Of a stretch of DNA of 33,450 nucleotides, positions 21,358-30,765 are shown one piece after another; the stretch's first letter is position 1, and each line of letters opens with the position of its first letter. This DNA is from Candidatus Eiseniibacteriota bacterium (GTDB taxonomy: Bacteria; Eisenbacteria; RBG-16-71-46). The stretch spans positions 1-33,450 of the forward strand of contig JACOSU010000159.1 of NCBI GenBank assembly GCA_016178685.1, given 5' to 3'. The translations under genes were made by a program, and so were the position numbers. The notes beneath the pieces were generated by a model. It did no database searches. It was not told the origin of the DNA and worked only from the letters and a program-made list of their open reading frames with translations.

Positions 21358-24174
21358 ATGTCTCGCAGCTGGTTCCGCTCTCTGGTCCCGATCGTGATGG
21401 CGATGACGGCCCTCGTGCCGGTTTCCATGGCCGGCACGACCGGAAAACTCACCGGGAAGATCATCAACGAAAAGAAGGAACCGATGGCCGGCGTCAACAT
21501 TCGCATCGAAGGCCAACGCCTCGGCGCGATCTCCGACGACCAGGGCAGTTACGTGATCATCGGAGTGCCGGCCGGCACCTACGGCGTGCATGCCAACCTC
21601 ATGGGCTCGACTCCCTACCTGGCCGAGAACGTGACCATCACGCCCGACTTCACCACCGAGCTCAACATCGTAATGAAGACCGAGGCGGTGCAGATGGAGG
21701 AGGTCAAGGTCGAGGCCCAGCGGCCGCTGCTGCAGAAGGACGCGACCAGCACGACCCGCTTCCTGTCGGCCGATCAGATCGCGCGCCTGCCGACCCGCGG
21801 TTACCGGGACGCCGCCGCCCAGCAGTCGGGCGTGGTTAATTTTGCCCGCCAGATCGATACCGAGGCTCAGAACGGCAACACCCTCATCATCCGCGGCGGA
21901 CGACCGAACGAGACGGCGTACTTTGTGGATGGCTTCTCGCAGCAGGATCCGCTGACCGGCAACGCGACCACGAACATCAACAACAACGCGATTCAGGAGG
22001 TCGTGCTCCTGAACGGCGGTTTCAACGCGGAGTACGGACGCATCATGTCGGGCGTGGTGAACGTGATCACGCGAGAGGGCGGGGGCAGGTACAGCGGCAA
22101 CCTGGAAGCGGTCTCCGACAACATGACCGGAGTCGGAAACGACTTCCTCGGCGCCAAGGTCTACGACTACAACGTGTACGACGGCAGCTTCGGCGGGCCC
22201 CTCGTACGCGGCAAGGACTGGGGCTCGTTCTATTACAGCGGCCAGCGGCGCTGGCAACTCGATCGGGCGCCGCTCGCGAACTTCGACGGGCCGCTGCCCT
22301 CCAATTCGCTCGGCGGGTGGACGCACCAGGGCAAGATCACGCTGCCCCTGACCAACCACATGCAGCTTCGTCTCGGAGGCCTCTACTCCAGGGACGATTG
22401 GCACCAGTACCTGAACGCGTTCCGCTACGATCTGCTCCACGCCCCCCGCTACCAGGATCTCAACCAGTCGCTCACCGGGCAGTTCAGTCATACGCTGAGC
22501 GCGCGCTCGTTCTACAGCCTGGGCGTCAACTGGTTCTATACGCGGCGTCAGCTCGGGGACGGCAAGTACTTCGACAACGTCAACCTGTACGGCTCGACGG
22601 CCGATCCGGCATTCCGCGACGGCGTGCCGTGGTTCTATCCGGGCATCTCAGGAACCCCGGGCGACCCCCTGAGTGACTCACTCGCGGCCACCGCCCTCAA
22701 GTCCGGCAGCGACGGCAAGTTGTACGACTACTACCTGAAGCGCGAATCGCAGTACATCGGGTTCAAGGGCGATTACACGAACCAGGTCAGCGCATTTCAC
22801 CAGCTCAAGGGTGGCTTCGAGTACGACCGGCACACGCTCCGCTATTACGAGAACCTGGATCCCAAGAAATTCTCCTCAGGGGTATATAACGACATCAATC
22901 GTTACGGATTCTCGCTCGATGGCCGAAGCCATGAGGACAACGGCCTCGACGGCCCGCGCAAGCCGGTGACGGCATCGGGCTATCTGCAGGATAAGTTCGA
23001 GCGCGCTGGCCTGGTGGTCAATGTCGGGCTTCGTTACGACTACATCAACACGGATACCAAGGCGCTCAGCAGTGAAAACCTTCCGCTCGGAACCAATGGT
23101 GTGCTCGACTCAACGGACCTCGAGCCCAACCGGATCTACCAGCGCCTGAGCCCGCGGCTCGGCATCGGATTTCCGGTCACCGACCGGATGGTGCTCCACG
23201 TGAATTACGGACAGTTCTTCCAGCAGCCGAACCTGCAGGATCTGTACGTCTCCTACCGCTACCTCGAGTACAAGATCCAGATCGGCGGCTACTTTTATGG
23301 CTTCGGGAACCCGAACCTGAAACCCGAACAGACCACGGCCTACGAGGTGGGGATCGCTCAACAGGTGAGCGACTACGCCAAGCTCGATATCACGGCGTAT
23401 TACAAGGACGTCAAGGACCTGGTGCAGATCGCCACCATCCCGTCCCAGCCGAACAACTTCGCGTCCTACCGAAACAAGGACTTTGCCACCATCAAGGGGC
23501 TCGACTTCGGGTTCACGCTTCGCCGCGTGAACCATATTCAGGCGGCGATGGCGTACAGCCTCTCGTACGCGCTCGGCACCGGCTCGGTCTCCAACACCCA
23601 GCGCATCATCGCCTGGACTGCCGCCGACCCGCCCAAGCAGACCGCCCCGCTCGACTTCGACCAGCGCCACAAGGTGTCGCTCAACCTCGACTACGCGCTG
23701 GGGCGCGGCGAGGGCCCGAAATTGGCCGCCCACTCGCCACTGCAGAACTTCGACGTCAGCGTCCTCTATAATGTCGCCAGCGGAACTCCCTTCACGCCGA
23801 ACGTTATCTACGACGAAGTCTCTCAGCTGGCGACGTTCCCACAGCCGATCGGGCCCATCAATTCACGCTATGGCCCGTGGACTCAGAACCTCGACTTCAA
23901 GGTCACCAAGGGGTGGGGTATGGGTAACCTCAACATGAGCGCGTACGTCTGGGTTCTGAACGCGCTCGACACGAAGAACGCCATCTACGTGTATACCGGG
24001 ACCGGATCGCCCTTCACGACCGCCTACCTGAGCACCGATGCTGGCCAAAACGACGCCGCGAAGCTGGCGGGACAGGGTATCGATCCCAAGCAGACCTACG
24101 ACACTGCGCTCCAGAGCCAGTCGCACTTCAGCAATCCCCGCATGGTCCGGGTCGGATTGCGCATGGGGTTCTGA
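21358..24174 (+). CDS. TonB-dependent outer-membrane receptor with carboxypeptidase-like N-domain
   Basis: A 938-residue receptor that imports an unknown ligand using TonB energy. The signal peptide runs to about 26 (VPIVMAMTALVPVSMA). A CarboxypepD_reg-like domain follows (about 30-115: GKLTGKIINEKKEPMAGVNI). A possible TonB box is EEVKVEA. The plug is clear: LIIRGGRPNETAYFVDGF and FNAEYGRIMSGVVNVITREG. The rest is barrel, including the FGNPNLKPEQTTAYEVG motif typical of the family, ending RVGLRMGF with terminal Phe. I chose ATG 21358, eight bases after AAAGGAG. A carboxypeptidase-like domain is characteristic of SusC/RagA and related FCB receptors, but no SusD gene follows. Instead a large secreted protein and a PorV-like barrel follow in the same operon. 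Confidence 0.93.
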   Translation: MSRSWFRSLVPIVMAMTALVPVSMAGTTGKLTGKIINEKKEPMAGVNIRIEGQRLGAISDDQGSYVIIGVPAGTYGVHANLMGSTPYLAENVTITPDFTTELNIVMKTEAVQMEEVKVEAQRPLLQKDATSTTRFLSADQIARLPTRGYRDAAAQQSGVVNFARQIDTEAQNGNTLIIRGGRPNETAYFVDGFSQQDPLTGNATTNINNNAIQEVVLLNGGFNAEYGRIMSGVVNVITREGGGRYSGNLEAVSDNMTGVGNDFLGAKVYDYNVYDGSFGGPLVRGKDWGSFYYSGQRRWQLDRAPLANFDGPLPSNSLGGWTHQGKITLPLTNHMQLRLGGLYSRDDWHQYLNAFRYDLLHAPRYQDLNQSLTGQFSHTLSARSFYSLGVNWFYTRRQLGDGKYFDNVNLYGSTADPAFRDGVPWFYPGISGTPGDPLSDSLAATALKSGSDGKLYDYYLKRESQYIGFKGDYTNQVSAFHQLKGGFEYDRHTLRYYENLDPKKFSSGVYNDINRYGFSLDGRSHEDNGLDGPRKPVTASGYLQDKFERAGLVVNVGLRYDYINTDTKALSSENLPLGTNGVLDSTDLEPNRIYQRLSPRLGIGFPVTDRMVLHVNYGQFFQQPNLQDLYVSYRYLEYKIQIGGYFYGFGNPNLKPEQTTAYEVGIAQQVSDYAKLDITAYYKDVKDLVQIATIPSQPNNFASYRNKDFATIKGLDFGFTLRRVNHIQAAMAYSLSYALGTGSVSNTQRIIAWTAADPPKQTAPLDFDQRHKVSLNLDYALGRGEGPKLAAHSPLQNFDVSVLYNVASGTPFTPNVIYDEVSQLATFPQPIGPINSRYGPWTQNLDFKVTKGWGMGNLNMSAYVWVLNALDTKNAIYVYTGTGSPFTTAYLSTDAGQNDAAKLAGQGIDPKQTYDTALQSQSHFSNPRMVRVGLRMGF

Positions 24175-24212
24175 CCGTGGACACGTTGACCCGAGTTCCA
24201 GGGAGGATCCGG

Positions 24213-27200
24213 ATGAATCGCTCACGAATGTTGGGGTGCGCACTGATGGCACTCACGCTGGCCGCCGGGGCGGCCGCCGCGCCCGCTCCGGGCTGGACGC
24301 CCCAGCGCCACGTCACGGTCTCGGAGCGGCCGCGGCACGCGAGGCCAGCGAGGAGCCTGATCGTCGACAACTTGCAGAGGATGGATATCAACAACATCGG
24401 CATGTTCCTCACCAACACCGGTTCGTTTGCCTGGGACAAGACCACCGGGATTGCGGGACTGGAATTCCCGAATGGGACGGGCAAGACCGCGGTGTTCGCC
24501 GCCGGGCTGTGGCTGGGGGCCAAGGTCAACGGAGAGACGACGCCCCGCACCGAGGTTTCGGAATATTCGGATGAGTACGGGCCGGGCACCATCCTGAACA
24601 ACCCGACGCCCGCCAACCCCTGGGGCGATCCGGACAGCGCGAGCAAAGCGGTCTATCACGTCTACAAGCTGAACCGCCGGTACGCGACCCCGGGCGAGCG
24701 CGAAGCGGCCCTGACCGCCTACAAGACCGGGGCCGAACCCTACGGAGCGCCAACGGTGTCGTACATCGTCTCCAGCACGGGCGATACCACACTCTCCATC
24801 CTCGGAGATCAGATGTGCTGGGCGGTCTACAACGACGCCGACATCACCCTGCACAGGAACGCCGTCGGGGATTCCCGACCACTCGGCCTCGAGATCCAGC
24901 AGACGACGTTCGCGTTCGCCCGGCAGGGGGCGCTCGGCAACAGCGTCTTCATCAGCTACAAGTTCATCAACAAAGGCACGCAGACGCTCGACCAGATGTA
25001 CGTGTCGCAGTGGTCCGATCCGGATCTGGGGGGAGCAACCGACGACGTGGAAGGCTGCGACGTCGCGAAATCACTCGGCTTCATCTACAACTCAACCAAC
25101 GCGGACCAGCAGTACGGCTCGAATGTCCCATCGGTGGGCTACAAGTTCTTTCAGGGACCGAAGGTGAGCGGCACCCCGCTCGGCATGACCTCATTCGACA
25201 TCTATCTGAACGCCGCCGGGCCCGCGGACTCGAGTCAGACCTACAACGACATGTCGGGCCTGAATGAAGATGGCTCGCCGATCATCAACCCGGTGACCGG
25301 CCAGGTGACGACTTATAAGGTCTCGGGCGATCCGGTGCTCGGAACCGGATGGTTGGACGGCACGCCGGCCGACCACCGCCTCATGCTCTCGAGCGGACCC
25401 TTCACGATGGCGCCTGGAGACACGCAAGTCGTGGTGACGGCCATCGTGATTGGGCAGAGCAAGAACCGGCTGGCGAGCATCTCTCTGATGAAGTTTTACG
25501 CCGAGCAGGCGCAATCGGCGTTCGACCAGAACTTCAACCTCCCCAGCCCACCCGATGCTCCGCGGGTCGCGGGAACATCGCTCGATGCCGGGGCCCAGCT
25601 CACCTGGGACACGCACGCCGAGAGCTACGACCAGCTTCCCTACAAGTTCGAGGGCTACGCCGTCTATCAGGGAGCCTCGACCGCTGGACCCTTCACGCGC
25701 GTCGCAACGTTCGACGTCAAGAATGGCATCACGGTGGTGCTGGACGATGCCTTCGACGAGGAATCCGGTGTCGTCCTGCCCAAAGTCGCGGCACAGGGGA
25801 ATGACGGCGGGCTCAGGTATGTGATTCAGTTTTCACAGGATGCGGTCCGGGGCGGTCCGCTGCGCAATGGGACCCCCTACTACTACGTGGTCACGGCATA
25901 CTCCGTGGCCCTCGGGAGCGTGCCCCAGGTTCTGGAATCCCCATTCAGCCTGAACTTCGTGACCACGGTGATCCCGCAGACGCCGCCGGGCGGGGTGGAC
26001 TGGGCGAGCGCACAGGTCGACAGCGGAGCCGCTTACGCGCGGTACGACCCCGCGTTCGGTCCGACGACGGACAGTCTCAAGATTTACATCATCACTCCGG
26101 ACTCCGTGCTCAGCGCGCGATATCGCGTCGGCTACAAGCCGAACGCCGCCGGCATTCCGATGTGGTACGTCGTCCGGTACACGGCGGCCGGCACCGATAC
26201 CATGGTGAACAACCAGTTGAACTATGCGGGCGACGGCGCGCTTCCGATCTTCGACGGCATCCAGGTCAAGGTGATCGGGGCGGACTACAAGAAGCTGCTC
26301 AGCGCCGAGTACCTTGATGTCCCGCCGAATCCGCCCGGTCTGGTGCCGGATCCCGGGAATGGCCTGCCGTTCTGGATCATCCCCGGCTCTGACCCACCCT
26401 CAGGCGGCGTGGATTACTCGTTCAACTATTTCGGCTCGGCCCTGGACCCGAGCGACGTGACCAAGTTCAGCAGCGTCGAGATCCGATTCACCGGCGGGCC
26501 GGCGGGGCAGAAGGCCTACCGGTACCTCCGCACCAGGGACGCGCTTGGAAACCGGATCTACTATTTCCAGGATTACGTGGACGTCCCGTTCACGGTGTGG
26601 GATATCGATCAGAATCGCCAGATCAACGTGGGATTCCTGGAGAACACCGGCTACGCGGACGGGATGTGGGATCCGGACCCGCTCCCGGACTTTAGTGGCC
26701 CCCCCGGTGACGATCGCGAGTTCATCCAGGTCTTCGCAAGCTCCTACAGCGCCACAGCCGATCCGCTCTACACGACGACCTACCCGGACTGGCTGAATGA
26801 TGCGGGGAGCCTGGATCTCCAGTACATCATGTGGCCGAATGGTTCCACCTCTCCGCTCACCATTGATAGTGGTGACAAATTCCGCTTCCAGCTCGCATCA
26901 CGCTCTGTGAATGACTACTCCGACTTCCGCACCCACCCGGCGAATCGAAACAACGTCACCCTGGCCCAGAATGAGATGAGCCGCATCCTCGCGGTGCCGA
27001 ACCCGTACTTGAACCACTCGGTCTGGGAGCTCGACGCGTTCCATCGTCAGCTCAAGTTCACGCACCTTCCCACGCAATGCTCGATTCGGATCTACAACCT
27101 CGCGGGAGATCTCGTGCGCACGCTGCAGAAGAACGACAACACCTCGCAGGCGACCTGGGATCTCGAGACCGACGGCGGCCTGCCGATCGGGAGCGGCATC

Positions 27201-27290
27201 TACATCTTCCGTGTCGAGGCGCCCGGTATCGGAACGCACGTGGGCAAGGTGGCGGTCTTCATGGAGAAGGAGCGGCTCAACAGCTTCTGA
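24213..27290 (+). CDS. Large secreted protein with FN3-like domain and C-terminal sorting-like domain
   Basis: A 1025-residue exported protein. I chose ATG 24213, which has GGGAGGA five bases upstream and opens a signal peptide (RSRMLGCALMALTLAAGAAAA). There is no lipobox. The N-terminal half (about 60-430) is strand-rich with motifs such as 'FVSYKFINKGTQTLDQMYVSQWSDPD', typical of secreted proteins of this lineage. An FN3-like segment follows (about 455-520: APRVAGTSLDAGAQLTWD, FEGYAVYQG). The last 90 residues (AVPNPYLN, SIRIYNLAGDLVRTLQ, GSGIYIFRVEA) form a FlgD-Ig / type IX-like C-terminal module. The gene starts 38 bases after the receptor stop. It is not a SusD lipoprotein: no lipobox and no helical TPR fold. 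It may be a cell-surface partner of the receptor, anchored or exported with PorV help. Function unknown. Confidence 0.8.
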   Translation: MNRSRMLGCALMALTLAAGAAAAPAPGWTPQRHVTVSERPRHARPARSLIVDNLQRMDINNIGMFLTNTGSFAWDKTTGIAGLEFPNGTGKTAVFAAGLWLGAKVNGETTPRTEVSEYSDEYGPGTILNNPTPANPWGDPDSASKAVYHVYKLNRRYATPGEREAALTAYKTGAEPYGAPTVSYIVSSTGDTTLSILGDQMCWAVYNDADITLHRNAVGDSRPLGLEIQQTTFAFARQGALGNSVFISYKFINKGTQTLDQMYVSQWSDPDLGGATDDVEGCDVAKSLGFIYNSTNADQQYGSNVPSVGYKFFQGPKVSGTPLGMTSFDIYLNAAGPADSSQTYNDMSGLNEDGSPIINPVTGQVTTYKVSGDPVLGTGWLDGTPADHRLMLSSGPFTMAPGDTQVVVTAIVIGQSKNRLASISLMKFYAEQAQSAFDQNFNLPSPPDAPRVAGTSLDAGAQLTWDTHAESYDQLPYKFEGYAVYQGASTAGPFTRVATFDVKNGITVVLDDAFDEESGVVLPKVAAQGNDGGLRYVIQFSQDAVRGGPLRNGTPYYYVVTAYSVALGSVPQVLESPFSLNFVTTVIPQTPPGGVDWASAQVDSGAAYARYDPAFGPTTDSLKIYIITPDSVLSARYRVGYKPNAAGIPMWYVVRYTAAGTDTMVNNQLNYAGDGALPIFDGIQVKVIGADYKKLLSAEYLDVPPNPPGLVPDPGNGLPFWIIPGSDPPSGGVDYSFNYFGSALDPSDVTKFSSVEIRFTGGPAGQKAYRYLRTRDALGNRIYYFQDYVDVPFTVWDIDQNRQINVGFLENTGYADGMWDPDPLPDFSGPPGDDREFIQVFASSYSATADPLYTTTYPDWLNDAGSLDLQYIMWPNGSTSPLTIDSGDKFRFQLASRSVNDYSDFRTHPANRNNVTLAQNEMSRILAVPNPYLNHSVWELDAFHRQLKFTHLPTQCSIRIYNLAGDLVRTLQKNDNTSQATWDLETDGGLPIGSGIYIFRVEAPGIGTHVGKVAVFMEKERLNSF

Positions 27291-27340
27291 GCGAATCTCC
27301 CATGAACCGTCCACGTTGCCAGCGAGAGGAGAGTTCCGTC

Positions 27341-28366
27341 ATGAAGACGAATGCTGTGGTGGGGATGGCGAGCGCCATCCTGATGCTGTGGGTGGGGATC
27401 GCGTGGGCTGGCTCGCCGGGCCGGATCGGCACCGGCGGCGCGCCGGAGCTGCGCCTGCCGGTCGGGGCTCGGAGCACGGCCCTCATGGGGGCCGACATCG
27501 GGAGCGTGCAGGGGGCTGAAGCGCTCTACTACAACCCGGCCGGCATCGCGGCAACCGACAACAGAACCGAGGTCATGTTCAGCCACACGGCTTACATCGC
27601 TGACATGGAGGTCAACTTCGTGGGTGTCACTCAGTCACTGAGCGACTTCGGGACAATCGGAATCAGTGCCAAGGTGCTGAGCATCGGCGAGATGGTCCGC
27701 ACCACGGAGGCCGCCCCGGACGGTTTCGGGGACACCTTCTCTCCAACCTACTCGGTGCTGGCTTTCGGCTACGGCAAGCGAATGACCGACCGCGTCAACT
27801 TCGGCGGAACCGTGTCCTATGTGGCCGAAAAAATCCTGCAGGAGAGTGCCGCCGGCATGGCGTTCGACTTCGGCTTCCAGTACGAGACCGGATATCACGG
27901 CATGAATCTCGGGATGACGATGAAGAACTTCGGCCCGAATCTCCAGTACAACGGCAGCGACTTCGACCTGAGCGCGCAACTGCCGGGGACGGATCCGCAG
28001 TCGGACCCACGCACGGTGGGCACCGGCGCGGCTCAATTCGAGCTGCCCTCGTACTTCCAGCTCGGGCTTTCCTATCCGGCGGCGCGAGGCAACACGCCAC
28101 TGACGCTCTACGGGCTGTTCCAGAGCAATAGCTTCGGTCGCGACGAGGGACGCCTCGGCGCCGAGCTCGGCATCCGCAAGGTGCTCGCGCTGCGAGCCGG
28201 CTACCGGTTCAACGGCAACGACCAGGAGCTGTTCAATTGGAGCTACGGTATCGGTCTGGTCGTGCCCATGGGCGGATCGAAGCTATCGGTCGAGTATGCG
28301 GGCGAACCGGTGAAGACCGGAGTCTTCGACGACGTCCAACACATCGCGGTCAGTCTGTACTTCTAG
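27341..28366 (+). CDS. PorV/PorQ-family outer-membrane protein
   Basis: A 341-residue barrel protein. The signal peptide is MKTNAVVGMASAILMLWVGIAWA. The mature start has the PorV/PorQ signature: GARSTALMGADIGSVQGAEALYYNPAGIA, that is 'a.R..AMG.A......A..YNPAG'. The remainder is strand-rich and ends AVSLYF with terminal Phe. PorV is an outer-membrane part of the type IX secretion system; family members occur widely in FCB genomes, including some without a full system. I chose ATG 27341 (GAGGAG at 8-9 bases) over the upstream ATG 27302, whose extra residues are not signal-like. It is the last gene of the receptor operon, 50 bases after the secreted protein, which supports a joint role in placing that protein at the surface. 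Confidence 0.88.
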   Translation: MKTNAVVGMASAILMLWVGIAWAGSPGRIGTGGAPELRLPVGARSTALMGADIGSVQGAEALYYNPAGIAATDNRTEVMFSHTAYIADMEVNFVGVTQSLSDFGTIGISAKVLSIGEMVRTTEAAPDGFGDTFSPTYSVLAFGYGKRMTDRVNFGGTVSYVAEKILQESAAGMAFDFGFQYETGYHGMNLGMTMKNFGPNLQYNGSDFDLSAQLPGTDPQSDPRTVGTGAAQFELPSYFQLGLSYPAARGNTPLTLYGLFQSNSFGRDEGRLGAELGIRKVLALRAGYRFNGNDQELFNWSYGIGLVVPMGGSKLSVEYAGEPVKTGVFDDVQHIAVSLYF

Positions 28367-28380
28367 GCGCGGCCGAGAAA

Positions 28381-28417
28381 CGTGAGGGCCCGGTCTCGAA
28401 GGGGGCCGGGCCTCGCG
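28381..28417. terminator. Shared hairpin between convergent PorV and gdh genes
   Basis: CGTGAGGGCCCGG (28381-28393) pairs with CCGGGCCTCGCG (28406-28417), with one G-T pair and one bulge. On the minus strand it is followed by TTTCTC, a short U-tract for the gdh side; on the plus strand no T-run follows. Confidence 0.5.
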
Positions 28418-28490
28418 TCATCGGTCGCGGCGTCGGCGGCCGCGGGGGTAGCCGCGCAGTCGGGCGGGTAGCCTTCTAGCGGGGCCCGCC

Positions 28491-29759
28491 TCAGGCGTAG
28501 ACCCCGCGCAGCATGATCACCTTCACGACCCGCTCGATCGCGACCATGAACGCCGCCACCCGCATGTTCACACCGTGCTCCTTGGCCTTCGAGAGCACCG
28601 AGTCGAACGCCTGAACCATGTACTGCTCGAGCCGCTCGTTCACTTCTCGCTCGGGCCAGTAGAAGCCCATCCGGTTCTGCACCCATTCGAAGTACGAAAC
28701 CGTGACCCCGCCCGAGTTGCACAGAATGTCCGGGATCACGAACACGCCCTTCTTCTGGAGGATCTTGTCGGCGTCGGGAGTGGTCGGCCCGTTCGCGCCC
28801 TCGGCGATGATGCGGGCCCGCACCCGGTCGGCGTTCTCGCCGGTGATCTGGTTCTCCAGCGCCGCCGGCACCAGGATGTCGCAGTCGTATTCGACGATCG
28901 GGGTCTCGAGCGGCTGGCTGCCGGGGAAACCCTTGACTCCGCGGTGATCGGCGGTCCACTGGAGGAGCGCCGGGACATCGAGGCCGGCCGGATGGTGCAC
29001 GCCGCCCGTCACGTCGGAAACCGCGACGATCGAGGCCCCATCGCGCGCCATCAGGTCGGCCGACACCGAGCCCACGTTGCCGAATCCCTGCACCGCGACC
29101 CTCGCGCCCTTGAGCGGGAGTCCCAGGTGGGCGCAGGCGCCGCGCACGCAGAACAGCAGGCCGCGCCCGGTGGCCTCACGCCGTCCGGCCGACCCGCCCA
29201 CTTCGAGCGGCTTGCCCGTCACGACCGCGTACTCGGTGCGGCGTTCGTGCATCGAGTACGTGTCCACGATCCACGCCATGACCTGATCGTTGGTGCCCAC
29301 GTCGGGCGCCGGCACATCGCTCTCGGGACCGAACAGATCGGACAGGTCGGCGGCGTAGCGCCGGGTCAGGCGCTCCAGCTCTCCCTTCGACATCTTCGAC
29401 GGATCGCACGCCACGCCGCCCTTGCCGCCTCCGAACGGGATGTTCACGACCGCGCACTTCCACGTCATCCAGGCCGCCAGCGCCTCGACCTCATTCAGCG
29501 TCACGTCGGGGTGAAAGCGGATGCCGCCCTTGGCGGGGCCGCGGACGATGGAATGCTGCACGCGGTAGCCGGTAAATACCCGGAGCGTGCCGTCGTCCAT
29601 CTGGACCGGCAGCGACACGATGGTGGCGCGGCGCGGATGCTTGATGATCTCGCGGATGCCCGCGGACAGATTCAGCCGGCCCGCCGCCTCGTCGAACTGG
29701 CGTTCAGCGTTGGCGAGCGGGTTGAGTTCCTTCTGGATATTCGCGCCCTCAGCAGGCAT
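28491..29759 (-). CDS. gdhA: Glutamate dehydrogenase (Glu/Leu/Phe/Val family)
   Basis: A 422-residue hexamer-type enzyme that interconverts glutamate and 2-oxoglutarate plus ammonia; cytoplasmic, linking carbon and nitrogen metabolism. The substrate lysines are K77 (GPAKGGIRFHP) and K101 (TWKCAVV), the catalytic lysine K113 (PFGGGKGGV), and the PAPDVGT Asp follows. The Rossmann motif is VAVQGFGNVGS (G225-S231). Length matches the small NAD-type glutamate dehydrogenases such as RocG/GudB. The GPAKGGIRFHP and GGGKGG context favours glutamate over leucine or phenylalanine as substrate, but coenzyme preference cannot be read with certainty. I chose ATG 29759 because GGAGGT lies five bases upstream; GTG 29762 is too close. 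It is monocistronic with its own promoter. Confidence 0.95.
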   Translation of the reverse strand: MPAEGANIQKELNPLANAERQFDEAAGRLNLSAGIREIIKHPRRATIVSLPVQMDDGTLRVFTGYRVQHSIVRGPAKGGIRFHPDVTLNEVEALAAWMTWKCAVVNIPFGGGKGGVACDPSKMSKGELERLTRRYAADLSDLFGPESDVPAPDVGTNDQVMAWIVDTYSMHERRTEYAVVTGKPLEVGGSAGRREATGRGLLFCVRGACAHLGLPLKGARVAVQGFGNVGSVSADLMARDGASIVAVSDVTGGVHHPAGLDVPALLQWTADHRGVKGFPGSQPLETPIVEYDCDILVPAALENQITGENADRVRARIIAEGANGPTTPDADKILQKKGVFVIPDILCNSGGVTVSYFEWVQNRMGFYWPEREVNERLEQYMVQAFDSVLSKAKEHGVNMRVAAFMVAIERVVKVIMLRGVYA

Positions 29760-29863
29760 CACGACCTCCGTCGCCCGGTGGACGGGGTCCGCGGCGCTCC
29801 GCGGGGCCCCTGGCGAGCGGCTGGCTCACAGTGGGGATCAGGCGGTTGGAGAAAAGCGCGCGG

Positions 29864-29892
29864 AGTATATCCCCGGCCCCGGGGGGGAACAA
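29864..29892 (-). promoter_or_regulatory. Promoter of glutamate dehydrogenase
   Basis: On the minus strand TTGTTC (29892-29887) and TATACT (29869-29864, five of six to TATAAT) are 17 bp apart. The start would be near 29857, giving a leader of about 100 nt. The rest of 29763-30003 holds no gene I can support. Confidence 0.65.
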
Positions 29893-30003
29893 GTTCACCC
29901 GGACTCCGCTTCGGCTCACTGATTCAGACACTCCGGGCGCCTGCGGGCCCGAGCGCGCGCCACCGCCGGACCGCCGGGCCGGGTCCGATCCGTGCCGCCG
30001 TCA

Positions 30004-30765
30004 TCAGTAGGCTGGCGCAGTGTCCTGGCGGTACAGCACCTTGAGCTTTCCAAAGGTCAGCGGAACCGGCACATCCTTTACACCGGCGGGAACCGCGTGT
30101 GTAGACGGTGGTCGCGTGACGGCGAACGCACCGGTCCCCAGCGTGCCGTCCACCCAGCGTTCGATCCACCAGCGCGTTGAATCGGCTCGGAACCCGCGGC
30201 GGATCAGCTCCGGCGGGATGATCGCGGAGTCGCCGCGAATCACGTAGAAATAGACCGGACCGCGAACCTCGTAGCTTCCATCGGGAATGTACACGTGCAG
30301 ATCCACCTGCGCGGTGATGTAGCGGTGAAAACGGGTATTCCCCTTGCCGGCGCGCGGATCGATGTCCACGCTCAGGTCCTGGGTGAAGTCGAGCGTGACG
30401 TTCGTGGCCGGCGGATTGCTGGGCGTGCCGACCACGAACAGGTGCTGCGCGGTGGTCAGCTCGTCGGTCCGCCGCCAGGGCACCTCTCGATACAGGTTGC
30501 CGGCGGTGTCGCCGGCCGCGAAATCGAACCGGTAATCGTCCGTGAAGATTTCCTGATACTCGTCGTACGCGCGGTTCCTCCAGCACCACTGAAACAGATA
30601 GATCACGCCGGTCTCGGAATTCGGCAACGGCGCGGGCTTCGAGATGCCCGCGAGGTTGGCGAGCCTGGGATCGAACGGATTGAAGCATCCGCCCGAGCCG
30701 AAAAGGAGCACGAGCGCGGCGAGCGCGGAGAAAGATCGCTTCGAGGTCGGGCGCGGAAGCTTCAT
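30004..30765 (-). CDS. Lipoprotein, possibly NTF2-like
   Basis: A 253-residue lipoprotein: the signal peptide ends in LLFGSGGC with acylated Cys at about residue 27. The rest contains 'VIYLFQWCWRNRAYDEYQEIF' followed by TDDYRFDF, and later ADSTRWWIERWVD, a pattern that recalls NTF2-like lipoproteins with a conserved aromatic/acidic core. It contains no catalytic motif I can name. The ATG overlaps the previous stop (ATGA), so it is translationally coupled to the gene upstream. A surface or periplasmic binding role is possible; the function is unknown. Confidence 0.72.
   Translation of the reverse strand: MKLPRPTSKRSFSALAALVLLFGSGGCFNPFDPRLANLAGISKPAPLPNSETGVIYLFQWCWRNRAYDEYQEIFTDDYRFDFAAGDTAGNLYREVPWRRTDELTTAQHLFVVGTPSNPPATNVTLDFTQDLSVDIDPRAGKGNTRFHRYITAQVDLHVYIPDGSYEVRGPVYFYVIRGDSAIIPPELIRRGFRADSTRWWIERWVDGTLGTGAFAVTRPPSTHAVPAGVKDVPVPLTFGKLKVLYRQDTAPAY

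Noticed and set aside
24213..27290. SusD-like partner of the TonB receptor
   Set aside because: There is no lipobox, no helical TPR-type sequence, and the C-terminal module is FlgD-like.
28575..30044. A 489-codon plus-strand frame
   Set aside because: It is antisense to glutamate dehydrogenase, whose catalytic lysines and Rossmann motif are intact.
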